From Candidatus Hydrogenedentota bacterium (GTDB lineage Bacteria; Hydrogenedentota; Hydrogenedentia; Hydrogenedentales; CAITNO01): DNA of 13,360 bases. The stretch covers positions 1 to 13,360 of the forward strand of contig DSBB01000204.1 in the NCBI GenBank assembly GCA_011046175.1, read 5' to 3'. Under the pieces are notes generated by a model, which was not told where the DNA came from, did no database searches, and was given only the letters and a program-made list of their open reading frames with translations. The translations under genes were made by a program, and so were the position numbers. This document shows positions 5,319 through 13,360 of the stretch, in pieces (within the stretch, counting starts at the first letter, position 1; each line of letters starts with the position of its first letter).

Positions 5319-7613
5319 ATGATCGGAATCGTTATGATGAGCGTTTTACTTGCAGCGGCGGGTAGTGAACTTCCCGGCACGGAGGACGTGCGCCTTTTTT
5401 ATCCGCGTGAAATCGCGGCAGGAGCGCCGGGCGAAATGACGGCAGGCGACTATACGCTATGGGCGTGTGCAACATTTAACGAGAACACCTTTGTCGAGGC
5501 AGGGGGGACGCGTTATGACATTAAACTGGAACGCACCGCTGAACGCAAAGAGGAACAAATCTGGCGCAATCTGGGGCAGGTGCGGCTTGCTGCGGGGACG
5601 CCTGACATCGTTTGCGGTCCCGGCGTTTCGATGCTGGCGCTGAGCAGACAGTCGGGCTTTTCCCCAAAAAACATCCTTGCCCATTTGCGCGCGCTGCCCC
5701 TGCCGGAGGCCGTGCATGACCTGCGCGCGGAACGGGAACGAGACACGAACACGGTGTTCATTATGCCGCACTATGAATCGCCCGCGCAATGGGAAGAAAA
5801 GGCTGCGATCCTGCGCAATCGCATCTTATTGGGTTCCGGATTGTATCCTTTGCCCGAAAAGACACCGCTAAACACGACCATATTTGATGAACAGGAGTAC
5901 GAAGACTATTATGTTTCCAAAGCACACTTTGAGGCGTGGCCGGGCTTTCTGGTCACCGGAAACCTGTATCGGCCAAAAGGGCAGGGACCTTATCCGGCTG
6001 TGGTGAATCCACACGGCCATTGGGAACATGGACGTCTCGAGGACTCGGACAAGTGCTCCGTAGCGGCGCGGTGCATCACACTGGCGCGTATGGGCGCGGT
6101 GGCGTTCACCTACGATATGATCGGTTATGTGGACAGCCGCCAAACACCCCATAACTGGGGAAACAACCAGGAAAAACTTTGGGGCATACACACGTTCGGC
6201 ATGCAGTTATGGTCGGGTATACGCGCTGTGGATTTCCTGCTCGAACTGCCCTATGTTGACCCGGAGCGCATCGGCTGCACCGGCGCATCGGGCGGCGGCA
6301 CCCAGACCTTTGCCTTGACTGCTGTTGACGAACGCATACACGTGGCAGCGCCGGTAAACATGATTTCAAGCACCATGCAAGGCGGATGTTTGTGCGAAAA
6401 CGCGCCCATACTACGTCTCGACAACTCGAACATGGAGATTGGCGCGCTCGCCGCGCCCCGGCCGCTGCTACTCATATCCACCAGCGGCGACTGGACACGC
6501 GAAACGCCGCGGGTCGAATACCCGGCCATCAAAAGCATCTATGCCCTCTATGACGCCGCGGACAAGGTTGAGAACGTCCACTTTGACTACGGGCATAACT
6601 ACAATCTGTCGAGCCGCGAGGCCATGTACCGTTTTTTCGGCAGGCATCTTATCGGCGGCGATTGGGATGATTTCGCTGAACCCGCTTACGAAAAAGCCCC
6701 AGATGAACAACTGCGCGTGTTTCCCGGAGACGAGCCACCAGACGGTTATCTGAACGGCAAAGCCTTGCGCGATCAGCTGCTCAAGCAAGCGCGCGAGCGA
6801 CGCGCAAAGCGGATTCCCACGTCGCCTCAAGACGCCGCAATGTGGCGCAAAACGCATCGCGGCATATTCTCTGCCCTGCTTGGCGCGACAACCCCTCATG
6901 GTAACAACCTGCAATCCACGCGACACGGCATGGATCAGATCGATGCGTATATATTGGAAAAGTGGGTGATCGGTCGCGCCGGAGCGGGCGATCAGATACC
7001 GGCGTTGTTATATCGCGGCCCTCATGACGGCCCCCCTCAAGATGCCGTCATTTTGGCGCATGGACGCGGCAAAGCAATGTTCTCCCATATTGAACAGGGC
7101 GGTCCCGGCAATCTGGTCGCCGGAATGCTGGAAAAAGGCAAAGCGGTTCTGATCATTGACGCCTTTCTGACCGGCGAGCATCACCCCCCGGACGCTGTCA
7201 CCACCCGAAAAAACACGGGAAAGTTCCACGACACCTTTCACCCCACCGATACCGCCCACCGCGTTCAAGACGTGTTGACGGCGCTGGCGTTTCTCCAGTC
7301 CCGCCGAGATATGACAGGCATAGTGGACTTGGTCGGCATGGAAGACGCGGGAATGTGGTGCCTGCTTGCGGGCGCAGTAGAGTCGGCGTTCCGGCGCGTT
7401 GTGGTAGACATGAACCAGTTTGACGTGAACGACGACAGCGCTTGGGAAGCAACGTATTACATCCCCGGCATCCGCGCCCTGGGCGATGTGCCCGCCGCCG
7501 TTGCCGCGGGCGGCGTCGAGCGGTTCGTTCTGTTTAATGCGCTGGATAACAACGAATTAAAAATGTTGGGCGTGTATATGAATCCCACCGCGCAAATGCC
7601 GGAATTGCCGTGA
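5319..7613 (+). CDS. Large two-domain alpha/beta-hydrolase, acetylxylan-esterase-like; second domain appears inactive
   Basis: Probable carbohydrate esterase or related hydrolase, 764 residues. A short hydrophobic N-terminus (1-16, no basic residue) could be a weak export signal. Residues 20-150 form a beta-rich N-terminal region. Domain 1 (about 185-450) has the oxyanion-side motif NPHGHWEHG (230-238), the nucleophile elbow TGASGGG with Ser324, a likely acid around Asp391 (SGDW) and His426 (DYGHNY), so it looks active. Domain 2 (about 535-745) repeats the fold: LAHGRGKAM at 579-587 parallels NPHGHW, and LVGMEDAG at 671-678 stands where the second elbow should be, with Glu675 in place of Ser. 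No clear catalytic His follows and the protein ends soon after. The ATG has AGGAG 8 nt upstream, and a stop at 5286-5288 closes the frame behind it. The gene converges on the PHP gene. Substrate unknown; acyl-esterase activity is inferred from family resemblance. Confidence 0.82.
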   Translation: MIGIVMMSVLLAAAGSELPGTEDVRLFYPREIAAGAPGEMTAGDYTLWACATFNENTFVEAGGTRYDIKLERTAERKEEQIWRNLGQVRLAAGTPDIVCGPGVSMLALSRQSGFSPKNILAHLRALPLPEAVHDLRAERERDTNTVFIMPHYESPAQWEEKAAILRNRILLGSGLYPLPEKTPLNTTIFDEQEYEDYYVSKAHFEAWPGFLVTGNLYRPKGQGPYPAVVNPHGHWEHGRLEDSDKCSVAARCITLARMGAVAFTYDMIGYVDSRQTPHNWGNNQEKLWGIHTFGMQLWSGIRAVDFLLELPYVDPERIGCTGASGGGTQTFALTAVDERIHVAAPVNMISSTMQGGCLCENAPILRLDNSNMEIGALAAPRPLLLISTSGDWTRETPRVEYPAIKSIYALYDAADKVENVHFDYGHNYNLSSREAMYRFFGRHLIGGDWDDFAEPAYEKAPDEQLRVFPGDEPPDGYLNGKALRDQLLKQARERRAKRIPTSPQDAAMWRKTHRGIFSALLGATTPHGNNLQSTRHGMDQIDAYILEKWVIGRAGAGDQIPALLYRGPHDGPPQDAVILAHGRGKAMFSHIEQGGPGNLVAGMLEKGKAVLIIDAFLTGEHHPPDAVTTRKNTGKFHDTFHPTDTAHRVQDVLTALAFLQSRRDMTGIVDLVGMEDAGMWCLLAGAVESAFRRVVVDMNQFDVNDDSAWEATYYIPGIRALGDVPAAVAAGGVERFVLFNALDNNELKMLGVYMNPTAQMPELP

Positions 7614-7650
7614 TTGTCGCGCAGGGAAACATGGCGGAGCGGAACACTGT

Positions 7651-9012
7651 TTACGGCGTAATGGTCGTAATGTCCCGCATCACCTCGATGGGATTGGTGT
7701 ACACCCAGGGCGTCCATTCGCCAAGGATGTTCAGTTCCGCTTCAACACGGTATTTGCCGGGCACCGTCGGCTGCCAGTCCACAATAACGCCTTCCGATTG
7801 ATGCACCTTTTCGCCGTGGCGCAAAATCGTAACGCGGCAACGATGGGGGGATGCGACAATCAGCCAGGTATCAGGAGTCAGCATGATGTTCTCGCCCATA
7901 ACCGCCTGATGGTCCTTGTTGCGCGCCATAAATACAAAGCCCTTGCTGTCGGCTATCATGTCGAATCCAATGTAGACGCGCCCCGCGGCAAACGCGTCAA
8001 GTATCGCCTCTTCCGTCAGTTCCGACGCCAGGGCATACGTGGATACAAAGCGAATCATCAAATTGTAAGGATCGAGTTGAAAACGAAACGCCTCCTCGCC
8101 CGGCACAAGTTTGCCGGTGAACAGGCGCAGCAACAGGCGGGTGAGAAAATTCAACTTGTATTCCTGAGCGTTTTTTCCGGATGACTCGTGCAGCATGAGA
8201 TTGCCGTCTTCCGTATAAACGCCGTATACTCCTATATTTTGGTGACAGTCATTGGCGGCAATACCCACCATCTTGCGCGATACGTTCATTGTGTCCCAAT
8301 GGGCGAGCATTTCAGTGTTGCGATCAAAAATGAGACGAATGGTTTGCTCCGGATACCTGCGGAAATTAAGGAGAATATCGGGGGCCAACGCCTTCAAGTC
8401 CTCATCCTTGGTATCGGCGTGGATGTTGTAGATTTCCATGCCGCGAATCTGCGGCAGGTGCCAGTCCCGATCTTCCTCAGGATGGGCGATAAACAAAAGA
8501 CCGCCCAGGCTTTCGATTTCCTGGGCAAGCGCTTCGGATTCTTTCGAGCAATCAAGCACTACATCGCTGTCAAGACGCCACGGCATGAATCCCCGGCTCA
8601 TTTCATAGCCCGGTATAAACAGTTTCCCGCTGTAAAGGCCGCGCCACTGCGCCCCGAAATCGGCAATGCCGCCGGGTAAACAATGGTCCGACATGGCAAT
8701 AAAATCACGGTCCGTTTCCTGCAACACCTCGAGTATGCGCTCAAATGGCACTACGGAATCATGAGACAACTCGGAATGGTTATGGGCGCTGCCACGGTAA
8801 TGCTTCCAAGGAATGCTGTAGGGTAATTCCACCGCGTAGCGGTCGGCGCGTATGGCTTCCCAAGCGGCCTGCTGCTGGGGAAACAGAAAAAAACGATTGT
8901 ACAAAGCGCCGCGGAACACCACAAGAAATGCAACGATTACAATGAGCAGCAACACCAGAATAAAACGGAAAGACCAGCGTAACACAGTGCGTATCCTTGA
9001 ATTGTTCTTCAT
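7651..9012 (-). CDS. Membrane-anchored PHP-domain metal-dependent phosphoesterase-like protein
   Basis: 453 residues. A basic start (KNNSRIRTVLRWSFR) and one membrane segment (about 17-33) suggest the N-terminus inside and the catalytic part outside the cytoplasmic membrane. The PHP domain (about 70-270) shows the full metal-ligand order: HNH at 77-79 (GSAHNHS), Asp109-His110 (MSDH), Glu137 (PGYEM), His177 (IAHPEE), Glu193 (GMEIYN) and Asp255/His257 (NDCHQ). PHP proteins are usually phosphoesterases acting on small phosphates, nucleotides or phosphoproteins. The C-terminal third (about 360-450) is beta-rich, with an Ig-like ending (VPGKYRVEAELN). ATG 9012 is preceded by AAGGAA at 6 nt. It follows the GH42-like gene by 77 bp in the same direction, so co-transcription is likely. 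Its stop lies 37 bp from the convergent esterase stop with no clear terminator between. Substrate unknown. Confidence 0.82.
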   Translation of the reverse strand: MKNNSRIRTVLRWSFRFILVLLLIVIVAFLVVFRGALYNRFFLFPQQQAAWEAIRADRYAVELPYSIPWKHYRGSAHNHSELSHDSVVPFERILEVLQETDRDFIAMSDHCLPGGIADFGAQWRGLYSGKLFIPGYEMSRGFMPWRLDSDVVLDCSKESEALAQEIESLGGLLFIAHPEEDRDWHLPQIRGMEIYNIHADTKDEDLKALAPDILLNFRRYPEQTIRLIFDRNTEMLAHWDTMNVSRKMVGIAANDCHQNIGVYGVYTEDGNLMLHESSGKNAQEYKLNFLTRLLLRLFTGKLVPGEEAFRFQLDPYNLMIRFVSTYALASELTEEAILDAFAAGRVYIGFDMIADSKGFVFMARNKDHQAVMGENIMLTPDTWLIVASPHRCRVTILRHGEKVHQSEGVIVDWQPTVPGKYRVEAELNILGEWTPWVYTNPIEVMRDITTITP

Positions 9013-9089
9013 ATCATATTCCTTAAATACACCGAATATTGTTATTTATTGCAGGACGCATGCCCGGCGGCATCACGATAAAAAACATA
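9013..9089 (-). other. Short spacer between the GH42-like and PHP genes, with small hairpin
   Basis: 77 bp. A 5-bp hairpin, ATGCC-CGGC-GGCAT, lies at 9060-9073 and is not followed by a T run in the direction of transcription. No promoter pair with good spacing was found, so readthrough from the upstream gene is the simplest picture. Confidence 0.35.
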
Positions 9090-11621
9090 TTACAACGGCG
9101 AATTCACCCGGGCCGTTTCAATCTTTTTTCGTTCCATTCGCACCAACATGGGCTCCAATGGCGGCAGTACCCTTGGAAAGTCAACGTCACGCCCCAGTAT
9201 CAGGTCCCGGCCTGAATCCGACACGCCGGTAAGATAACAATTAACCGGCTCTTTGCGAAGATTAATTATGTACAAATATCCTTCGCCCTCGTACTCAACA
9301 TAGCGCGACCGCACCCCTTCCAAAGGATATCCGAAGGCATTGATGGGGCGCGCCGTTTCCGGCAAAACACCGCTCTCCTGAGCCGCGTCCATGGCATGCA
9401 AATATTCCGTCGGCAAATTCATGCCACGCACCAGAACGGTATTCGAGGTGGAACGAATAACATCCCCTCGTGAATATCCCCGCTCATTGTATGGAATCGG
9501 CGTGCCCGCACGCGCCACCATGCCGCCGTCTTCAACGTATTTGGACAGGCGCTCAAAAGTCGCGTCTGATACGGCAAGGGTCTCCGGGAGAATCAACACC
9601 TTGATGGGATTGAGCGCGCCCTGCTCAATTTGCGACTCGGTAACGAAACGGATGGCGTAACCGGCAAATGAAGCGCCCTCAAAAGCGAACTGCGCCGATT
9701 CGAGATGGGGAACACCGTCGTCCAGTATTTTGGAAGCCTCGCTGAATAATATCCCGATTTGCGGTTGCGCCCGCTGAAACGCCGTCACAACCGGCGCAAG
9801 CCGATTGATTTCCTGCGCGGCGGTTGTAAACGCTTCCAATGTCTCCGGCGTTTTTTGAACATCACTGTCGGCGGGAAGGGCAAAAGCGTTCACCCCGGAC
9901 ATGACCGCTTCCCACAGCGCGCTTTTTACCAACGCGCCGCGTTGTTCCTGCGCGGCAATCTCCGACATGTCAATATCCCCGTAAAGGTTGACAATCGGCT
10001 TGTTGGGCGTGTAAGAACGCATGAGCGTGTAATAGACGTGCGGCTCGGGATAATTCATGGCGTATAATGCCGCTTTCGCGCCGGCGTGGGCCGTGCAGCC
10101 GTTAATATCCATCATCGAGGCCGCGCCTTCCCGATTCACGCCGTTCCGCGTTTCCCCGGGAAGAAATGCGCTGTCGGGAAGCGTCAACATTAATGGAATA
10201 TCAGGGATAATCTGCGACAATTCCTGTTCAACCTTCGCCAAAAACAAAGAAATCAGCTCGCGCTGGAAAGACTGCCATTCATACTGATAAGCGCGACGAT
10301 TATGATAACTATGCGGCGGCGGATCGCCCCAGATGGTGATCTCGTCATAGTCGGACAAGTGGGAACGCCACAACCGGTTGAGGTCTATCCGATCCGGATA
10401 GCGCTCCTTAATGCGCTCAATAAACTGCAACCGCACCGGCTCGCCGTCAAATTTGAATTGAGGAGAACGCGCAATCGAGACGCATACGATCATAGGACTG
10501 CCCGCAAGATTTGCCGCCAGCGAGCCGAGACGCTCGGCGTATAATCCGGCAAACCCGCCATGCGCCATATTTACAAAACCGGTGTCAAGCAATTCCGGCC
10601 ACTGATCCATTACATCCCCCGCAACATCCTCCTGGTTGAATTGGATCGCCAATGCAATGCCCATTTCCTTCGCACACCGGACGGTCTCCTCAAGCAGCGT
10701 TACACTGTCCGCCGCGTTGTCGCCGATAGAAAATTCCTGGGCGGCAAAATTAAGCCCGTATTCGCGCAGGCGTTTCAATTGGTCCGCCACGGGCATGTTC
10801 TTGTCAAGAATGGCCCCAAACAGAAACACGGGGCGATCCGACGCATGGAAACCGCCGTCGCGGATTTGAATGTTTTCCAGGCTGGGCATATTACACGAAG
10901 CGAACATTTCGGGGGCGTTTCCGGAAAATACAAGACCTGCATGAAGCGTATTTATCGCCTGTTGCAGATATGCTAAACGCCTGTCAAGGACGCGCCACTC
11001 TTTATCCTGCAAGGCCGTTTGTGCCGAGCGCGCGGCGTCCCTGGCAATGTTGAGTCGAAGCCTCACCCGTTCTGAGAGATTATCTTCAGCGGGCGCATGT
11101 AGTAATTGTTCTTCAAGCGTGGTAAGACGCTCCAGAGACGCCGCAAGGTCTTTCCGCCACTGTAACGCACTGACCTTGCTGAAAGGAACCATACACCGGC
11201 ACACCGGAAAGGTATCGGCATAATCCACAGACGCAACCACCATATAGCGTCCCGGCGGCGTTTCCGACGCGTCCCACTCAAAGGTTGCCTGATTACGTCC
11301 CCGGTGCAAATCCGTATCAAGAACCGCCTCATGAACCAGCCCATACGCTTCATCCACGACCTGCATTGAAATCCGGGTCATCTGATGGGGCGCCACCGCT
11401 GAAATTTCAACGAGAAAAGCGATCGGCTCGCGGGGGACAGCCGATTCGGGGCAGGACACACTTACCGACAATCGCGCCGTGGAATCGCATTGCGCGGATG
11501 AAAACCAGAGCTCTTCAAAATCCGCGTCGGCGAAAGCCATCGCGACGCACACAAGCGATAGGCCGAAGTTCATGAGAACAACCGAAATCAACGCGATTGG
11601 CCGCGCTATTTTTTTTGACAT
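9090..11621 (-). CDS. Exported GH42-like (beta-galactosidase-fold) protein, catalytic glutamates apparently lost
   Basis: 843 residues. A signal peptide (basic SKK, hydrophobic 8-28, likely cut near AFADA at 29-33) sends it across the membrane. Parts in order: Ig-like beta region (about 45-145), helical region (about 150-230), TIM-barrel-like region (about 250-605), Rossmann-like part resembling the GH42 trimerisation domain (about 618-710, QIGILFSEAS and VKVLILPE-type strands), and a C-terminal beta domain (about 765-830). GH42 marks include RPVFLFG (263-269) and FIERIKERYPDRIDLNRLW (400-418), which parallels the F-x-x-W-L-x-x-RYG-x-x-x-x-LN-x-AW segment of that family. By eye, the acid/base Asn-Glu just before this segment reads Ala384-Arg385, and the nucleophile Glu expected after KPIV reads Leu546. 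It is probably a binding protein or a new catalytic type. ATG 11621 has AAAGGA 7 nt upstream. First gene of a unit with the PHP protein. Confidence 0.72.
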   Translation of the reverse strand: MSKKIARPIALISVVLMNFGLSLVCVAMAFADADFEELWFSSAQCDSTARLSVSVSCPESAVPREPIAFLVEISAVAPHQMTRISMQVVDEAYGLVHEAVLDTDLHRGRNQATFEWDASETPPGRYMVVASVDYADTFPVCRCMVPFSKVSALQWRKDLAASLERLTTLEEQLLHAPAEDNLSERVRLRLNIARDAARSAQTALQDKEWRVLDRRLAYLQQAINTLHAGLVFSGNAPEMFASCNMPSLENIQIRDGGFHASDRPVFLFGAILDKNMPVADQLKRLREYGLNFAAQEFSIGDNAADSVTLLEETVRCAKEMGIALAIQFNQEDVAGDVMDQWPELLDTGFVNMAHGGFAGLYAERLGSLAANLAGSPMIVCVSIARSPQFKFDGEPVRLQFIERIKERYPDRIDLNRLWRSHLSDYDEITIWGDPPPHSYHNRRAYQYEWQSFQRELISLFLAKVEQELSQIIPDIPLMLTLPDSAFLPGETRNGVNREGAASMMDINGCTAHAGAKAALYAMNYPEPHVYYTLMRSYTPNKPIVNLYGDIDMSEIAAQEQRGALVKSALWEAVMSGVNAFALPADSDVQKTPETLEAFTTAAQEINRLAPVVTAFQRAQPQIGILFSEASKILDDGVPHLESAQFAFEGASFAGYAIRFVTESQIEQGALNPIKVLILPETLAVSDATFERLSKYVEDGGMVARAGTPIPYNERGYSRGDVIRSTSNTVLVRGMNLPTEYLHAMDAAQESGVLPETARPINAFGYPLEGVRSRYVEYEGEGYLYIINLRKEPVNCYLTGVSDSGRDLILGRDVDFPRVLPPLEPMLVRMERKKIETARVNSPL

Positions 11622-11956
11622 CTATACGTCCTTTCAAAACACGGTAAACTCGGCGCGTTGTCGCCGCAAAAATCCACAAACCACGCCGGGCGCTTCAATT
11701 CGCGTGAAAATACCTAAACGGTCGCAGTGCCACATTGGTTACATTCAACCGCGTCTCCACATCATTGTAATTTAATTCGCGCCGCCAATCAAAGACGATA
11801 ACGGGGACGGCCCCGGCTATGATGACAAATAATGTCGCGTTTACTTTCCTCTTTCATGGCAAACAAGAAAGTTCTCGTCCGCCGGACTGCGTTCAAGTTG
11901 ACCGGAGACGCGCCTCCTGATATGATTATCAACATGGTAAATGGGGAATACATATC
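11622..11956. other. Divergent intergenic region between the GH42-like and cyclase genes
   Basis: 335 bp between divergent starts. It carries a good promoter for the cyclase gene (11898-11926), a short GC hairpin CGGGG-ACGG-CCCCG (11802-11815) and a loose CTTTC/GAAAG inverted pair between about 11849 and 11875. No convincing promoter was found for the leftward GH42-like gene, and no small gene is supported. Confidence 0.6.
11898..11926 (+). promoter_or_regulatory. Sigma70-type promoter for the FHA-GAF-cyclase gene
   Basis: The -35 box TTGACC (11898-11903) and the -10 box TATGAT (11921-11926) are separated by exactly 17 bp, one mismatch each from consensus. Transcription would start near 11933 and leave a leader of about 24 nt with a GGGGA ribosome binding site (11943-11947) before ATG 11957. 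This is the best promoter in the window and suggests housekeeping expression. Confidence 0.65.
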
Positions 11957-13360
11957 ATGCCACAGCTAATTATCGAACAGCCGGGCGCGCCGCCAATGAC
12001 CGTGCCCATAGCAGGCGAAAAAATATCGCTGGGCCGTTCAGACGAGAACGACGTCGTGCTGACCGCCGAAGAAGTGTCGCGCCACCACGCGCAAATATCA
12101 CGTCGCGGCGCTCAAACCATACTGACGGATTTGAAAAGCCTGAACGGAACGTATGTGAACCGGCAGCGAATCAGTGAATGCGTGCTGAAACATCTGGACG
12201 AAATCTGGTTTGGCAGCAAATGCAGAATCCTTTTCCGCGACGACACAATGTTCGGCGCAGCGCAAGACGAGCAGGCCGCCGGGGAAAAACGCCCCGATAG
12301 TAAACTCGAAAAAAGCATACACGGCATACGCGAGGAAATGGACAGAGTCGGCATGAACATGACCCTTATCGGCATGCGCACGCCGGTTCCCGACACCACC
12401 CTGAAAATGGATACGCCCCCGCCCGTGTTGTCGCCTGACGAAATTGTGCGGATGGGGCGCGCCTACCGCAGACTGGCGGCCCTGCATAAGGCCAACCAGG
12501 TAATTACCTCCAATTTCGATTTGCAAACGCGCCTCGCCAACGTGCTCGACACCATCATGGAGGTATTGCAGGCGAACCGCGGGTTTGTACTGTTGCGCGA
12601 CGAAAAAACGCAGGCCCTTCGCGTGCAAGTGGCGCGGCAGATGGGACGTGAACTCGGCGCCAGTTCCCCAAGCATGGGTATCGCGGGCAGGGCGGCCATT
12701 GACGGCGAACCCGTATTGATGTCGGACCGTGAATCGAATCATGAATTTGGAATGCGCGAAAGCATCATAATGAACCGCATCAACAGCGCCATGTGCGTGC
12801 CCCTCAAAGTGGAAAACCGCATTCTGGGCTCCATTTACGTTGACACCAACAATCCCGAGATGAGCTTTATCGAGGAAGATTTGGAACTGTTTGCGTCGCT
12901 CGCGGCGCAAGCCGCTATGGCGGTGGAAAATGTCCGTCTTCAAGAACAATTCATACAGACGGAGAAGCGCCGTGAAAATCTGGCGCGGTTCCTGCCGGGC
13001 GCTCTTGTTGAAAAGCTGATGACGGAATCTCAGGCACTTACGCTTGGAGGCCAGAAAACGCATGTCACCACGCTGTTCTGCGACATCCGGGGCTCTTCGC
13101 AAATAGCGGAACGCCTCACACCCCAGGAACTGGTTACCTTGCTCAATGAGCATTTTACAGCCATGACGGAAATCCTTTTCGCGTACGAAGGCACATTGGA
13201 CAAATACATCGGCGATGAGATAATGGCGATCTTCGGCGCGCCCATCTCCGTCGGAAACGAGGAATACCGGGCCGTATGCGCCGCCTTGGAGATGCAGCAA
13301 CGCAACAAGGAGTTGAATGCGTTGCGCCTGTCCGAAAACAGACCACAGCTGCACTTCGGC
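11957..13360 (+). CDS. FHA-GAF-class III adenylate cyclase, 3' end missing
   Basis: Cytoplasmic signalling enzyme likely making cAMP from ATP. 468 codons are open to the last base, so the C-terminus lies outside. FHA domain at about 5-95: LGRS (25-28), SRHHA (41-45) and LNGTYVNR (62-69), the usual phosphothreonine-peptide binding residues. A charged linker (100-165) follows, then a GAF domain (about 185-325, ending LAAQAAMAVENVRL), a short helix, RFLPGALVEKLM (344-355) as the usual lead-in, and the cyclase domain from about 366. Metal-binding Asp376 (LFCDIRGSS) and Asp420 (YIGDEIMAIFG) are both present, and Lys416 at the base-selecting position points to ATP over GTP. The transition-state residues would come after the cut. 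The ATG has GGGGA 9 nt upstream and a good promoter. GAF may sense a small ligand and FHA may bind a phosphorylated partner; neither is known. Confidence 0.9.
   Translation, partial: MPQLIIEQPGAPPMTVPIAGEKISLGRSDENDVVLTAEEVSRHHAQISRRGAQTILTDLKSLNGTYVNRQRISECVLKHLDEIWFGSKCRILFRDDTMFGAAQDEQAAGEKRPDSKLEKSIHGIREEMDRVGMNMTLIGMRTPVPDTTLKMDTPPPVLSPDEIVRMGRAYRRLAALHKANQVITSNFDLQTRLANVLDTIMEVLQANRGFVLLRDEKTQALRVQVARQMGRELGASSPSMGIAGRAAIDGEPVLMSDRESNHEFGMRESIIMNRINSAMCVPLKVENRILGSIYVDTNNPEMSFIEEDLELFASLAAQAAMAVENVRLQEQFIQTEKRRENLARFLPGALVEKLMTESQALTLGGQKTHVTTLFCDIRGSSQIAERLTPQELVTLLNEHFTAMTEILFAYEGTLDKYIGDEIMAIFGAPISVGNEEYRAVCAALEMQQRNKELNALRLSENRPQLHFG

Noticed and set aside
7614..7650. Bidirectional terminator between the convergent esterase and PHP genes
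   Set aside because: The 37-bp gap has no hairpin of useful length and no T run on either strand.
12098..13354. 418-codon open frame on the minus strand opposite the cyclase gene
   Set aside because: The plus strand codes for recognisable FHA, GAF and cyclase domains across the whole stretch. The antisense frame gives a low-complexity, His/Arg-rich product with no recognisable motif and is a codon-bias shadow.

Overview
The window carries seven protein-coding genes, two of them cut by its ends, in about 13.4 kb of moderately GC-rich bacterial DNA. I saw no rRNA, tRNA, CRISPR array, integrase or intact insertion sequence. The gene content suggests a free-living Gram-negative-type heterotroph of the PVC/Hydrogenedentota kind: a two-domain HGHW-type esterase, a secreted GH42-like protein, an FHA-GAF-cyclase and a long-form PurC. 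This assignment is by feel only.

Layout, left to right. (1) 3-980 (+) is the C-terminal three quarters of an organophosphate:phosphate antiporter-family MFS transporter. It ends in a 4-nt convergent overlap with purF. (2) 4704-977 (-) is a tight three-gene set: a GH4 NAD/metal-dependent glycosidase, purC (SAICAR synthetase) and purF (amidophosphoribosyltransferase). (3) 4705-5318 is a repeat-rich intergenic stretch. It holds a degenerate CGTCATTGCGAG-type palindrome, a near-perfect 27-bp direct repeat pair and a strong 15-bp hairpin. (4) 5319-7613 (+) is a large esterase with an intact first alpha/beta-hydrolase domain and a second domain that appears to have lost its nucleophile. (5) 11621-7651 (-) is a two-gene unit: a probably exported GH42-like protein whose two catalytic glutamates appear replaced, then a membrane-anchored PHP-domain protein with an intact metal-binding set. 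(6) 11957 to the right end (+) is an FHA-GAF-class III adenylate cyclase that runs off the window. It is preceded by a good sigma70-type promoter.

How the genes may work together. PurF and PurC catalyse the first step and a middle step of de novo IMP synthesis, so that unit feeds purine supply; the GH4 enzyme leading it is an unexpected partner. The esterase, the GH42-like protein and the PHP protein all look directed to, or facing, the outside of the cytoplasm, and may form a polymer or glycoconjugate module. This is inference from adjacency and predicted export. The cyclase and its FHA domain suggest cAMP and phospho-Thr/Ser signalling, with no visible link to the neighbours.

Nothing here is a clear undescribed defence or mobile system. 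The most unusual content is the GH42-like/PHP pair and the esterase with an inactive-looking second half.
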